DNA of 64,000 bases from Algoriphagus sp. (lineage in GTDB: Bacteria; Bacteroidota; Bacteroidia; Cytophagales; Cyclobacteriaceae). A program made the position numbers and the translations under genes. Shown here in pieces: positions 26,030 through 34,221 of this stretch (its first letter is position 1; each line of letters starts with the position of its first letter). The notes below the pieces were generated by a model. The model was not told where the DNA came from, did no database searches, and saw nothing but the letters and a program-made list of their open reading frames with translations. The stretch spans positions 1,016,703 to 1,080,702 of the forward strand of contig JAQSDM010000005.1 of NCBI GenBank assembly GCA_029945945.1, read 5' to 3'.

Positions 26030-27375
26030 TCAACGAATCCCTGAACTATCTTTGGGAAGGAAGTCTTTGCCTTGCCCTCGCCTTTGTTTTTTTCAAAGCT
26101 TTTCTCGAGAAACTCACCTTCTTCAATTGGAATCGGGCGATTCTCTTATTCATGCTGATTTCCGCATTGGTGGTGCCTCTACTTTCTTTTGAATTGGCAC
26201 CGAATCAGACAGGAATTCAGGAGATCACCCTGCCCGTTTTCTGGGTTGGGGAGCAAATCCAGGAAGAATCGGGATTTTGGATTTGGTCTTTGACTTGGCA
26301 GGAATCCCTTTTCGGAGTGTATGTTTTGGGATTGATCGTTGCGGTTGGAAGATTGAGTTTGGGATTGATCAAGCCGATTTTTCAACTCCAGATGGTGGAG
26401 AAATTCACTTATCAAGGGATGAAAATAGCAGTGCATCCGAGCTTCGAGCCTGCGTCGTTTTTCAATTATATCCTGCTGCCCAATTTTGATCCGGAGAATC
26501 CCGATCTGGATCAGATTCTTCTACATGAGTCTGTTCATGTGGAGAAAAAGCATACCTGGGATTTACTTTTACTCCAGTTTGCCAAAGCTATTTTCTGGTT
26601 CAATCCGCTCATTTTTCTCTATGAGCGCACAGTGAGGGAAGTTCACGAGTTCCAAGCCGATCAGGGTGTGACCAAATCCTATTCTCAAATCGCGTATTCC
26701 AGACTTTTGCTTCGGTTGCTGACCAAGCAAAGCAGCTGGCAGTTTGTCAATAGTTTCAACCAATTTCAAACGAAAAAGCGCATTATCATGATGACAAAAA
26801 CCAACTCAAAAACTATCCAAAAAGCCAGATTCCTGCTGGTATTGCCTCTGCTGGCGATGTTTTTATTTGTCTTTTCCTGCGAAATGACTGAGCAAGCTGA
26901 AATCGAAGGACCAATTCAGGTGGCCAAAAGGCAGGAAATTGGGCCAGGAAGTCTTTCGGCGAGAATCACTGAAGGAGCCGATGAAATCTTTGACGTCACA
27001 GAGGAGATGCCTGTTCCTCCGGGTGGGATAGAAGGATGGACCAATTTTCTTTTGACCAATGTGAAATATCCTGCGGAGGCAAGAAAGATGGGCCTCGAAG
27101 GAACTGTCATAGTGGTATTTGAAATTCACCAAGATGGTTCCGTCCATAATCCGGAAATTCTTCGGGGGGTAAGTGAGGAACTTGATCAGGAAGCTCTAAG
27201 GGTGGTATCAAATTCTCCAGACTGGACACCTGGAAAGCAAAGGGGGAGAGAGGTCAAAACCAGAATGAGACTTCCTGTCAGATTCTCTTTAGGTAACTCA
27301 GAGTTTACGGCAGTTGAAATCCCGGATAATAGTCCCTCTGAAATTTCAGAAGTTAATGTGGTAGCTAAAAACTAA
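26026..27375 (+). CDS. BlaR1-like M56 metallopeptidase with C-terminal TonB domain
   Basis: Protein of 449 residues: helices at the N terminus, an M56 zinc peptidase domain with HESVH at residues 167-171 and a downstream REVHEFQADQ, then an IQKARFLLVLPLLAMFLFVFSC helix and a periplasmic TonB_C domain (about residues 325-425, NVKYPAEARKMGLEGTVIVVFEI). By family it would sense a signal and cleave BlaI. The TonB domain replaces the penicillin-binding sensor of true BlaR1. The helix before the TonB domain is nearly identical in DNA to that of the next gene. Confidence 0.9.
   Translation: MINESLNYLWEGSLCLALAFVFFKAFLEKLTFFNWNRAILLFMLISALVVPLLSFELAPNQTGIQEITLPVFWVGEQIQEESGFWIWSLTWQESLFGVYVLGLIVAVGRLSLGLIKPIFQLQMVEKFTYQGMKIAVHPSFEPASFFNYILLPNFDPENPDLDQILLHESVHVEKKHTWDLLLLQFAKAIFWFNPLIFLYERTVREVHEFQADQGVTKSYSQIAYSRLLLRLLTKQSSWQFVNSFNQFQTKKRIIMMTKTNSKTIQKARFLLVLPLLAMFLFVFSCEMTEQAEIEGPIQVAKRQEIGPGSLSARITEGADEIFDVTEEMPVPPGGIEGWTNFLLTNVKYPAEARKMGLEGTVIVVFEIHQDGSVHNPEILRGVSEELDQEALRVVSNSPDWTPGKQRGREVKTRMRLPVRFSLGNSEFTAVEIPDNSPSEISEVNVVAKN
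26816..26884 (+). repeat. Duplicated 69-bp helix-coding segment, copy 1
   Basis: This segment in the M56 gene and 27471-27539 in the next gene differ at only 2 of 69 bases. Both encode QKARFLLVLPLLAMFLFVFSCE in the same frame. Confidence 0.9.
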
Positions 27376-27382
27376 AATCACT

Positions 27383-28036
27383 ATGAAAATCAATTTTAGA
27401 AACCTATCTGTATTTCTGCTTTTGTTGGGAATTAGCTTATTTTCTTTTCAAACAATTGCCAAAGAAACTGTCCAAAAAGCAAGATTCCTGCTGGTATTGC
27501 CTCTGTTGGCGATGTTTTTATTTGTCTTTTCCTGCGAAAGAAAGAATGACGGTTCCCAAAGTTTAGGGAGTTCTGAAAATGAAGAAATTACTCAAGTTCC
27601 ATTGAATCAAATTCCTCCACCGCATCCTCCTCTTGTTGATGATTCTCGAAAGATTCCTAGGATTTCAACTGCTGATGATGTTTATGATATCGTAGAAAAC
27701 CCACCATTGCCTGTTGGGGGAGTGGAAGGTCGGAATCAATATCTGGCTTCAAATATTAAGTATCCTGCTTCAGCAAGAGAAAAAGGGATTGAAGGAATGG
27801 TAGTCGTGGCTTTTGTGGTGGACAGGGAAGGGAAAATTACAAATGCTGAAATTCTCAAGGGAATCGGTGGAGGATGTGATGAAGAAGCTTTAAGAGTGAT
27901 AAATGCAGCTCCAAATTGGGAACCTGGTCAACAAAGAGGCAAGGACGTGAAAGTGAGAATGAGGCTGCCGATTCATTTCAAATTGGAACAAAAAGCAGAA
28001 TTCAAACAAGTAGCAAAACCAATCTCATCAATTTAA
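27383..28036 (+). CDS. TonB-domain protein derived from the M56 gene tail
   Basis: Protein of 217 residues: hydrophobic N terminus (residues 8-25), then a second hydrophobic helix ending FVFSC at about residues 33-50, almost identical to the one in the M56 protein, then a linker and a TonB_C domain (SNIKYPASAREKGIEGMVVVAFVV and later MRLPIHFKL). It starts 7 bp after the M56 stop. The 69-bp near-identity and the same helix-plus-TonB order suggest it arose by duplication of the M56 3' end. Either hydrophobic segment may act as signal or anchor; SC could be a lipobox. Confidence 0.87.
   Translation: MKINFRNLSVFLLLLGISLFSFQTIAKETVQKARFLLVLPLLAMFLFVFSCERKNDGSQSLGSSENEEITQVPLNQIPPPHPPLVDDSRKIPRISTADDVYDIVENPPLPVGGVEGRNQYLASNIKYPASAREKGIEGMVVVAFVVDREGKITNAEILKGIGGGCDEEALRVINAAPNWEPGQQRGKDVKVRMRLPIHFKLEQKAEFKQVAKPISSI
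27471..27539 (+). repeat. Duplicated 69-bp helix-coding segment, copy 2
   Basis: Partner of 26816-26884; two mismatches in 69 bases, one of them synonymous. Confidence 0.9.
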
Positions 28037-28134
28037 AAATTTTCAAAATTCGAATTTGCCGGCTTGAAATGAAACTTCATTTGACCGGTGAAAAAGTGTG
28101 CTTAAAAATCAACAAATACTAAATTCAAAAAACT

Positions 28135-28536
28135 ATGAAAAATCAATCTTTGCCAAAGTTTATGCTAGTCTTCATGTTCCTGTTTGCCTGGATGGCAATC
28201 CCATCAGAGGTGATCGCTCAGGAAGTTCATGAAAAAGTCGACGAAATGCCCGTGCCTCCCGGAGGAATGGATGGTTGGATCAAGCATTTGACCGAAAACC
28301 TGAAATATCCGAAAGCTGCCAAAGATGGAAAAGTTGAAGGAATGGTTGTTTTGACTTTTGTCGTAAAGGAAGATGGCTCGGTAAGCGATGTCGAAATCCT
28401 CAGAGGAATCGGTGCAGGTTGCGATGAAGAAGGTAAAAGAGTCGTTGAAATTTCTCCAAAATGGACACCTGGCAAAATCGCAGGGAAGGCTGTCAATACC
28501 CGAATGACTTTGCCAATCAATTTCAAATTGAGCTAA
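28135..28536 (+). CDS. Secreted single TonB_C-domain protein
   Basis: Protein of 133 residues: signal peptide (cleavage after VIAQ, about residue 29) and one TonB_C domain (NLKYPKAAKDGKVEGMVVLTFVV). It has no proline-rich linker and no lasting membrane anchor, so unlike real TonB it would float in the periplasm. It shares MPVPPGG(I/M)(E/D)GW with the M56 protein, supporting common origin. Third TonB_C domain in a row in this operon; a strong terminator follows. Confidence 0.85.
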   Translation: MKNQSLPKFMLVFMFLFAWMAIPSEVIAQEVHEKVDEMPVPPGGMDGWIKHLTENLKYPKAAKDGKVEGMVVLTFVVKEDGSVSDVEILRGIGAGCDEEGKRVVEISPKWTPGKIAGKAVNTRMTLPINFKLS

Positions 28537-28555
28537 AAGCTAAACCAACTAATTA

Positions 28556-28592
28556 AAAAAAGCCGCTGGAAGTGATTCCAGCGGCTTTTTTT
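28556..28592 (+). terminator. Rho-independent terminator of the BlaI-M56-TonB operon
   Basis: Perfect 10-bp GC-rich stem (28561-28570 with 28577-28586), 6-nt loop, A-run before and seven T after. Confidence 0.92.
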
Positions 28593-28657
28593 AATTAGAG
28601 AAAAGAGATAGGAGAAAAGAGATAGGAGATAGAAAACCAGAAACTCGAAATCAAATC

Positions 28658-28713
28658 CCCCTTGCCCCCTTTAAATATGATTTCTATTCCAAGGTCAGAT
28701 TGGAAATAAAGGG
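28658..28713. repeat. Inverted repeat with C/G tracts
   Basis: A CCCCCTTT-type arm on the left and an AAAGGGGG arm on the right enclose an inner hairpin (TTCTATTCCAA with TTGGAAATA). It lies in a 170-bp spacer rich in short direct repeats such as GAGATAGGAGA. It looks like a dispersed intergenic element and not a gene. Confidence 0.5.
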
Positions 28714-28760
28714 GGAGTTGCCGCATCCTCCAACTTCCCACCTCCAAACCTCCAACTTCC

Positions 28761-31301
28761 TTAATTCATCATTTCTCCAAAGAACACTGCATTCAGGAAC
28801 AGCTTATTCGTTCCGAACCAGGTTCCGCGGAAATTAGGACTATCGAAGAAATGGATCACTCTTCCCTGACCGACAGAAGAAATCACCACGCCTGCACTTT
28901 TCTTAACCAATTCCAGATTTGACTTGGAAATGTATCCGCCAAGTAATGGATTAGCAGAGTATTTTACAGGAGTCAGGTATTTGTTTTCGCTCGGTTTCAC
29001 GAAGATGTTCGTGTTTCTGTAAACAGGCAGATTCTTGCGATGATAGCCGTAAGCGATCGGATGAGACAAGTCGAGCTCAGCCATGTAGATACTTCCGCCT
29101 ACTTCTTTGGCTCCTTCGAAATCACTTCTTGTTGCGAAAGGCAAGGAATCCGGTTCGGTACTTTCACTTTCTTCCACTAATGCTTCCTTGGTGATTCCTT
29201 TTTGATTCAGCCAAAGGCTCGCATTTTTCATTGAGATCACCGTTCCGCCACGGTTTACCCAATCTTTCAGATGATTCACGACGCCTTCGGAAAGTGAATT
29301 GTAATTTCCGGAAGGCATGATCAGCGTGTTGAAATCATATAAATTGATCCGGCCGATTTGCTCGGTGCTCACTTTGGTGATGGGCATTCCCACTTGGCTA
29401 TCCATCAGATACCAGATTTCTCCGGCTTCATTTGCCTGGATTCCTGTTCCAAGGATCATCAGAACTTTCGGTTCATTCACAGCGCCAACCAGGTTGGAGC
29501 CCAAATCGATTCCCGACAAATTCAATCCGGTAGTGGTTGCGAATACTTTTTGGTGATTGGTTTCTGCCAAAGATTGAATCGTGCTGGTAACTTTTTCAGG
29601 ATCCAGTTTCTGGAAACCCATCGGAATCATCAGCGTTCCTGCCGGAAAATCCTTTCTGCCATCCTGAGTTTGCGAAGCAAAAGCTCTGTTTATAGTTTCC
29701 ACATGAATTCCTGCTTTCTGCAATTCGAAAAGCATCTTCGGCGCATAATAATCCGACCAATCGATCAGGTAAGCATAGGCTTTTCCGGAAGGGAAAATAT
29801 GAGCAGGGGAAACAACTGTAGTCACCTGATTTCCTCCTTTTGATGTAGCAGATTTTGCATAAGGCATTCCATACGCATGCGCCATATTCCAGGCAGAAGC
29901 ATCGTAAAATACTGAATCAGCAAATTCTTTCACTTCCTCAAACATGGTGCGCACCATTCTGTACTGAGGCTGCGCAGTCGGAACGACCCAGGATTTTCCT
30001 TTTTTGAAGGAATACCCACCAGCATTAATATCTGAGTTATTTTCATAAACCTCTATCTGATGGTCGAGGAGGAATTTCACAAAAAGTCGATTTCTGCTCT
30101 CGTCAAATTCATCTCCGAACACGTAGTTTTTCCCCGCATCTTTCGATCCTTCGGCAACTGCAGTTTCGAAGAATTCTCGAAGATAATCGTGCATATAAAC
30201 CCGATTATCCAAAGCCGCTTCCATCGTAGCGAGTGAACTTGAAACATGGTTTCGGATGGTGAACGCAAAAGTCATATCTCCGCGCTGGGTTGACTGAACA
30301 TGTCCGCGGCTGCTTGCCTGCTCGAAAACCAATCCCAATCCGCCGTGGATGTCCGGATACGTAGATCCATAGCCAGGATAGCTGTTGTCAAAGACTTCTT
30401 TTGACCAATATAAGCTTCCGATTTTATCGAGGTATTTGGCAAAATACTTCGCAAAGCGAACGTTTATATCGTCGTAGTTTTTGCGGGGCACAACAGGATT
30501 TTCGCTTCCGTACGGTTTGGTTGGCTCAAAGAAATGCGTGCTGTTTGGACCCATTTCATGGAAGTCAGTTGTCACATTTGGCAGCCAGGTATGATACCAG
30601 GCCACTTTTACCTGAGATTCAGGATGGGCGAGAGGCAACCAGTCTCTGTTCAGATCAAACCAATAATGATTGGTTCTTCCGGCCGGCCAGGCTTCGTTGT
30701 GCTCACGGTCGAGTGGATCTGCTACCGGAGGAAAGCCTTTGTTTGAGTTTGCCCAATGGCTGTGACGGTCACGACCATCAGGATTGAGAGTGGGGTCAAT
30801 ATGGACTACAGCGTTTGCACGCAGATTTTTCGCCAGATCAGATTGCGAAGCCATCAGCCAATACGCAGTCAGCATTGCTGCCTCAGCAGAGGACGGTTCA
30901 TTTCCGTGAACACCATATCCCTGATGGATGATGGAAGGCATGGAATTCACATCGGGTTTTGACTGACTCGGATCAGCAAGCTGAAGCTGGGTTTTCCGGA
31001 TTTCCTCCAGATTTTCCATGTTAGCGGGAGAGGAAATGGTCAGAATCACTTTCGGTCTTCGCTCGTGGGTGTAGCCGATTGTCTTCAACTCAGCCATTTC
31101 GCTGATTGCGTCCAACTTTTCGAAGTACTTGATGATCAAATCATATCGGGTGTGCCAGTCTCCGATCGGATAGCCCAAAAACTGGGAAGGCGAGGGAATC
31201 GCAGGATCAAAAGTTTCCCCGGGGAAATAATATTCCTCCTGGGCAACCGCTGAAACCGATAAGATCAAACCTAAAAAAAGGCTGAGTAGTGGTTTTTTCA
31301 T
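28761..31301 (-). CDS. Secreted M14-family zinc carboxypeptidase
   Basis: Protein of 846 residues with signal peptide (cleavage about residue 20, before QEEYYF). The M14 zinc site is visible: HGNEPSS (His 132, Glu 135) and DFHEM (His 248), with DLNRDW between and a catalytic-Glu candidate in LVFEQASSRG (Glu 325). A large C-terminal half (residues about 400-846) has a class I glutamine-amidotransferase-like look (LMILGTGIQANEAGEIWYL, GGTVISMKNASLW) as in other large Bacteroidota M14 proteins. Role: digestion of exported peptides. Its 5' leader is copy C of the leader element. Confidence 0.92.
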   Translation of the reverse strand: MKKPLLSLFLGLILSVSAVAQEEYYFPGETFDPAIPSPSQFLGYPIGDWHTRYDLIIKYFEKLDAISEMAELKTIGYTHERRPKVILTISSPANMENLEEIRKTQLQLADPSQSKPDVNSMPSIIHQGYGVHGNEPSSAEAAMLTAYWLMASQSDLAKNLRANAVVHIDPTLNPDGRDRHSHWANSNKGFPPVADPLDREHNEAWPAGRTNHYWFDLNRDWLPLAHPESQVKVAWYHTWLPNVTTDFHEMGPNSTHFFEPTKPYGSENPVVPRKNYDDINVRFAKYFAKYLDKIGSLYWSKEVFDNSYPGYGSTYPDIHGGLGLVFEQASSRGHVQSTQRGDMTFAFTIRNHVSSSLATMEAALDNRVYMHDYLREFFETAVAEGSKDAGKNYVFGDEFDESRNRLFVKFLLDHQIEVYENNSDINAGGYSFKKGKSWVVPTAQPQYRMVRTMFEEVKEFADSVFYDASAWNMAHAYGMPYAKSATSKGGNQVTTVVSPAHIFPSGKAYAYLIDWSDYYAPKMLFELQKAGIHVETINRAFASQTQDGRKDFPAGTLMIPMGFQKLDPEKVTSTIQSLAETNHQKVFATTTGLNLSGIDLGSNLVGAVNEPKVLMILGTGIQANEAGEIWYLMDSQVGMPITKVSTEQIGRINLYDFNTLIMPSGNYNSLSEGVVNHLKDWVNRGGTVISMKNASLWLNQKGITKEALVEESESTEPDSLPFATRSDFEGAKEVGGSIYMAELDLSHPIAYGYHRKNLPVYRNTNIFVKPSENKYLTPVKYSANPLLGGYISKSNLELVKKSAGVVISSVGQGRVIHFFDSPNFRGTWFGTNKLFLNAVFFGEMMN

Positions 31302-31390
31302 ATGATAATAAGTTGATTTTTTATGGCCTAATGGAATCTCGCATTTTTATCCATCCTTCTGTGAGTTGGATGCATCATCCTTGATTTCAT
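31302..31390 (-). repeat. Leader element, copy C
   Basis: Third copy of the leader element, on the minus strand, ending at the ATG of the M14 peptidase. It shares with copy B GATGATGCATCC, TCACAG, GGATG, ATGCGAGATTCCAT and TAAAAAATCAA through ATCATATGA. The invariant octamer is closed by AATG/CATT; the fourth pair is A-T here but T-A in copy B, a compensatory change. Confidence 0.7.
31328..31390 (-). CDS. Possible leader peptide within element C
   Basis: A 20-codon frame from ATG at 31390 to TAG at 31330-31328, 26 nt before the M14 start. It reads MKSRMMHPTHRRM then DKNARFH. It aligns to the frame in copy A over its whole length with a single in-frame gap. Short and unsupported by a ribosome site, so tentative. 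Confidence 0.4.
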   Translation of the reverse strand: MKSRMMHPTHRRMDKNARFH

Positions 31391-31519
31391 TTTAGCATAT
31401 TTTCTGAAAATTAAGAAACGAATCGTCGGCTGCAATCAAAAATCCATCAATGGTTTTTTGATTGGGGGTTTTTGGGTTAATTTATTGCTTTTAGTTCTTA
31501 CCCCTTAATAATCTACCGT

Positions 31520-32287
31520 ATGAAAGTGAAATTACTATCCTTTGCTATTGCAGGCTTCGCATTGAGCATGAGCTCTTTGGCTTTGGCACAACAAACCACT
31601 CCACCGCCATTGCCTCCTCAGGCAACTGAATTTTACACGCCCGTTCCTCCAAAAGTTACCGCAGGAACGCACAATACAAATCCTCCATCGGATGCGATTG
31701 TCATTTTTGACGGAACAAGTTTGAATGGATTTGTAAGTGCTAAGGACGGAAGCAGCCCGGCAGAATGGCTGATTGAAAACGGAGAACTGGTTGTCGTGAA
31801 AGGCAAAGGAGATCTCCAGTCCAAACTTCCTTTTGGCGATGCGCAGTTTCACGTCGAATGGTCCGCACCCACAACTATCGTAGGAGAAGGTCAGGGTAGA
31901 GGAAATTCAGGTTTCTTCCTGATGGGAATTTACGAAGTACAGGTTTTGGACAGCTACGAAAGCAAGACCTACACCAATGGTCAGGCCGGAAGTATTTACA
32001 AGCAGCATCCTCCTTTGGTCAATGCAACTCGTCCTCCGGGAGAGTGGAACTACTACGATATCATTTTCAAAGCTCCAAGATTTGACAAAAATGGCGTTTT
32101 GACTTCTCCTGCGACAGTTACCGTGATGCACAATGGAGTATTGGTGCAGAACAATGTCATCCTGAAAGGTCCAACTGAATACATCGGAATTCCTAACTAT
32201 AAAGCGCACGCTGAGCAATTGCCGATCAAACTTCAGGATCACGGGAATCCGGTTAGATTCAGGAATATCTGGGTGAGACCGCTTTAA
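31520..32287 (+). CDS. Secreted DUF1080 (3-keto-disaccharide hydrolase-like) protein
   Basis: Protein of 255 residues with signal peptide (about residue 23, SLALAQ). The DUF1080 jelly-roll fold is recognisable in IVIFDGTSLNGFV, GDAQFHVEWSAP, GNSGFFLMGIYEVQVLDSY and WNYYDIIFKAPRFD. Members have been linked to hydrolysis of 3-keto-glycosides. It lies 102 bp upstream of a Tat-exported Gfo/Idh/MocA oxidoreductase, which could make or use 3-keto sugars, so the pair may act together in the periplasm. Confidence 0.88.
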   Translation: MKVKLLSFAIAGFALSMSSLALAQQTTPPPLPPQATEFYTPVPPKVTAGTHNTNPPSDAIVIFDGTSLNGFVSAKDGSSPAEWLIENGELVVVKGKGDLQSKLPFGDAQFHVEWSAPTTIVGEGQGRGNSGFFLMGIYEVQVLDSYESKTYTNGQAGSIYKQHPPLVNATRPPGEWNYYDIIFKAPRFDKNGVLTSPATVTVMHNGVLVQNNVILKGPTEYIGIPNYKAHAEQLPIKLQDHGNPVRFRNIWVRPL

Positions 32288-32308
32288 TCAGTTCGCAGTG
32301 ATCAGTTT

Positions 32309-32343
32309 CCAGTAGGCAGTAAACCCTGCAAACTGCCTACTGG
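32309..32343 (+). repeat. Inverted repeat between DUF1080 and oxidoreductase genes
   Basis: Perfect 11-bp stem (32309-32319 with 32333-32343), followed by a second partial copy of CTGCCTAC and five T. It could end some DUF1080 transcripts. The word CGCAGTGATCAGT at 32294-32306 just before it recurs inverted at 58943-58980. Confidence 0.55.
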
Positions 32344-32389
32344 ACACTGCCTACTTTTTCAATTAACCATTAACCAAGAACCCAATAAC

Positions 32390-33730
32390 ATGAACTCAAG
32401 AAGAAAATTTATACAGAACACTATGCTGATCGGTGCGGGCATGGCAATGCCACAAGTGTTGACAGCTGCGGAATTCGGGACTTTCACCCGTAAAATCGGA
32501 CCCAATGACCAAATCAATTATGGGCTGATCGGCTGCAAAGGAATGGGTTGGTCCAATATGAACGCCCACTTGAAAATGCCCCAGGTAAACTGCGTGGCTT
32601 TGGCAGATGTGGATCAAAGCGTGTTGGATCAGCGAACAGAAGATGTGTTCAAACTTCGCGGTACCCGACCAAAGCAATACAAGGATTATAGAAAAATGCT
32701 CGAGGATCCGAATATCGATATCGTTATCATCGGAACTCCGGATCATTGGCATTGCCTGAATATGGTGGATGCAGTCTCTGCAGGCAAGCATGTTTATGTA
32801 GAGAAGCCAATTGCAAATACTATCGAAGAGTGTCAGATCATGGTAAAAGCTCAGGAGCGTTATGGTAAAGTAGTGCAAGTGGGACAATGGCAGCGTTCAG
32901 GTTCCCAGTATGCCGAAGCCATTGATTATGTAAAATCCGGAAAGCTTGGTCAAATCCGATTGGTGAAGTGCTGGGCTTATCAGGGTTGGATGAAGCCGGT
33001 TCCGGTTGTTCCAAACAGTGCTCCGCCTGCAGGTGTGGATTATGATATGTGGCTTGGTCCGGCACCGAAAAGAGAATTCAACGCCAACCGTTTTCACTTC
33101 AATTTCCGTTGGTTCTGGGATTATGCAGGCGGATTGATGACCGATTGGGGAGTTCACGAGATCGACATCGCGCTCTTTGCGATGGGAGTTTCTGCACCAA
33201 AGTCAGTGATGGCTTCCGGTGGAAAATTCGCCTATCCGGACGATGCTTCCGAGACTCCTGACACACTTCAAACTGTGTACGAATACGAAGGATTCAATAT
33301 GCTTTGGGAGCATGCTACCGGTATCGATGGTGGTAACTACGGCACTACTGAAGGCATCGCGTTCATCGGAAACAATGCAACCCTTGTGGTAAACAGAGGA
33401 GGCTGGAGAGTGATTCCTGAGAATGAAACGATCGAGGGAAAAAGAACTCCAAAAGTAGCCGAAGTAGCTTTGATCAAACCAAACGGAAGCGCGCTTGATC
33501 TTCATGCGGTCAACTTCGTGGAGGCTGTCACTGCGAATGATCCGAAGCTGCTGAAGTGCGCAATCCAAACCGGATCTGTCGCTGCGATCAATGCCCAAAT
33601 GGGAAATATCGCTTACAAGACCGGTAAGAAAGTGTATTGGGATGCTGCCAAAAATCAATTCACCGACTCAGAAGCTAACCAGTTAATGAAGGCGCATTAT
33701 CATAATGGATGGAAGTTGCCTACGGTGTAA
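32390..33730 (+). CDS. Tat-exported Gfo/Idh/MocA-family oxidoreductase
   Basis: Protein of 446 residues. It starts with a twin-arginine signal (NSRRKFIQNTMLIGAGMAM), then a Rossmann NAD(P) domain (INYGLIGCKGMGWSN) and a Gfo/Idh/MocA C-terminal domain; the catalytic EKP motif is present as VEKPIANT, and WDYAGGLMTDWGVHEID gives the active-site His. Export of a folded protein with bound cofactor fits the family's periplasmic members. Pairs with DUF1080 upstream in sugar oxidation or reduction; the exact sugar is unknown. Confidence 0.92.
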   Translation: MNSRRKFIQNTMLIGAGMAMPQVLTAAEFGTFTRKIGPNDQINYGLIGCKGMGWSNMNAHLKMPQVNCVALADVDQSVLDQRTEDVFKLRGTRPKQYKDYRKMLEDPNIDIVIIGTPDHWHCLNMVDAVSAGKHVYVEKPIANTIEECQIMVKAQERYGKVVQVGQWQRSGSQYAEAIDYVKSGKLGQIRLVKCWAYQGWMKPVPVVPNSAPPAGVDYDMWLGPAPKREFNANRFHFNFRWFWDYAGGLMTDWGVHEIDIALFAMGVSAPKSVMASGGKFAYPDDASETPDTLQTVYEYEGFNMLWEHATGIDGGNYGTTEGIAFIGNNATLVVNRGGWRVIPENETIEGKRTPKVAEVALIKPNGSALDLHAVNFVEAVTANDPKLLKCAIQTGSVAAINAQMGNIAYKTGKKVYWDAAKNQFTDSEANQLMKAHYHNGWKLPTV

Positions 33731-33990
33731 CGTCATTGCGAGTGGTAACCGTCATTGCGAGGGAGGAACGACCGAAGCAATCTCATCAATAGATACGAGA
33801 GACGAGATTAGAAATACGACCGGTTACCGTCTTTGCGAGGAGCAGAAAGGAATACTGGATAATTTTATATAATCTTCCTGCGACGAAGCAATCTCTTAAT
33901 AGGTACGAACGACGAAATACGATTTACGAGCCGTTACCGTCATTGCGAGGGAGGAACAACCGAAGCAATCTTATTAATTAGATAAGAAAG
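33731..33990. repeat. Cluster of dispersed CGTCATTGCGAGG repeats
   Basis: Three full and one short copy of a unit beginning GTTACCGTCATTGCGAGG and continuing GAGGAAC...CGAAGCAATCT, starting near 33731, 33745, 33822 and 33931. Between units are relics such as ACGAGAGACGA and ACGAAATACGA. This is the common dispersed intergenic repeat of many Bacteroidota genomes. The copies have diverged, so the cluster is old. Confidence 0.75.
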
Positions 33991-34007
33991 ACCAAATACG
34001 AAATACG

Positions 34008-34040
34008 AGCCCTCCTGAGAGATTTGGAGGGCTTTTTTAA
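34008..34040 (+). terminator. Terminator after the repeat cluster
   Basis: Perfect 8-bp stem (34008-34015 with 34026-34033), 10-nt loop and a T-run. Probably ends the transcript of the oxidoreductase gene, 280 bp beyond its stop. Confidence 0.8.
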
Positions 34041-34064
34041 ATTTATCGTCTCCTCAAGAAATAA

Positions 34065-34100
34065 AAAATCGGTCTTTCTATCACCCCTGAAGAAAGACCG
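34065..34100 (-). terminator. Terminator of the accessory island (minus strand)
   Basis: Perfect 10-bp stem (34070-34079 with 34091-34100), 11-nt loop, and a run of T on the minus strand. It lies downstream of the zinc-knuckle gene. Confidence 0.75.
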
Positions 34101-34221
34101 GTTTCTAAAAATTTCTCAACACCGGGACTTAACCCTAATCAAAATTAAGCTTGGATCCTTATCGAATTGCTTAAAATGAACAAGCGTGTTATTTGACTGA
34201 ATATCCGTTTTCGCTTCGAAT

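Noticed and set aside
33731..33990. Possible CRISPR array.
   Set aside because: Units are unevenly spaced, diverged, and match a common dispersed intergenic repeat; no cas genes nearby.
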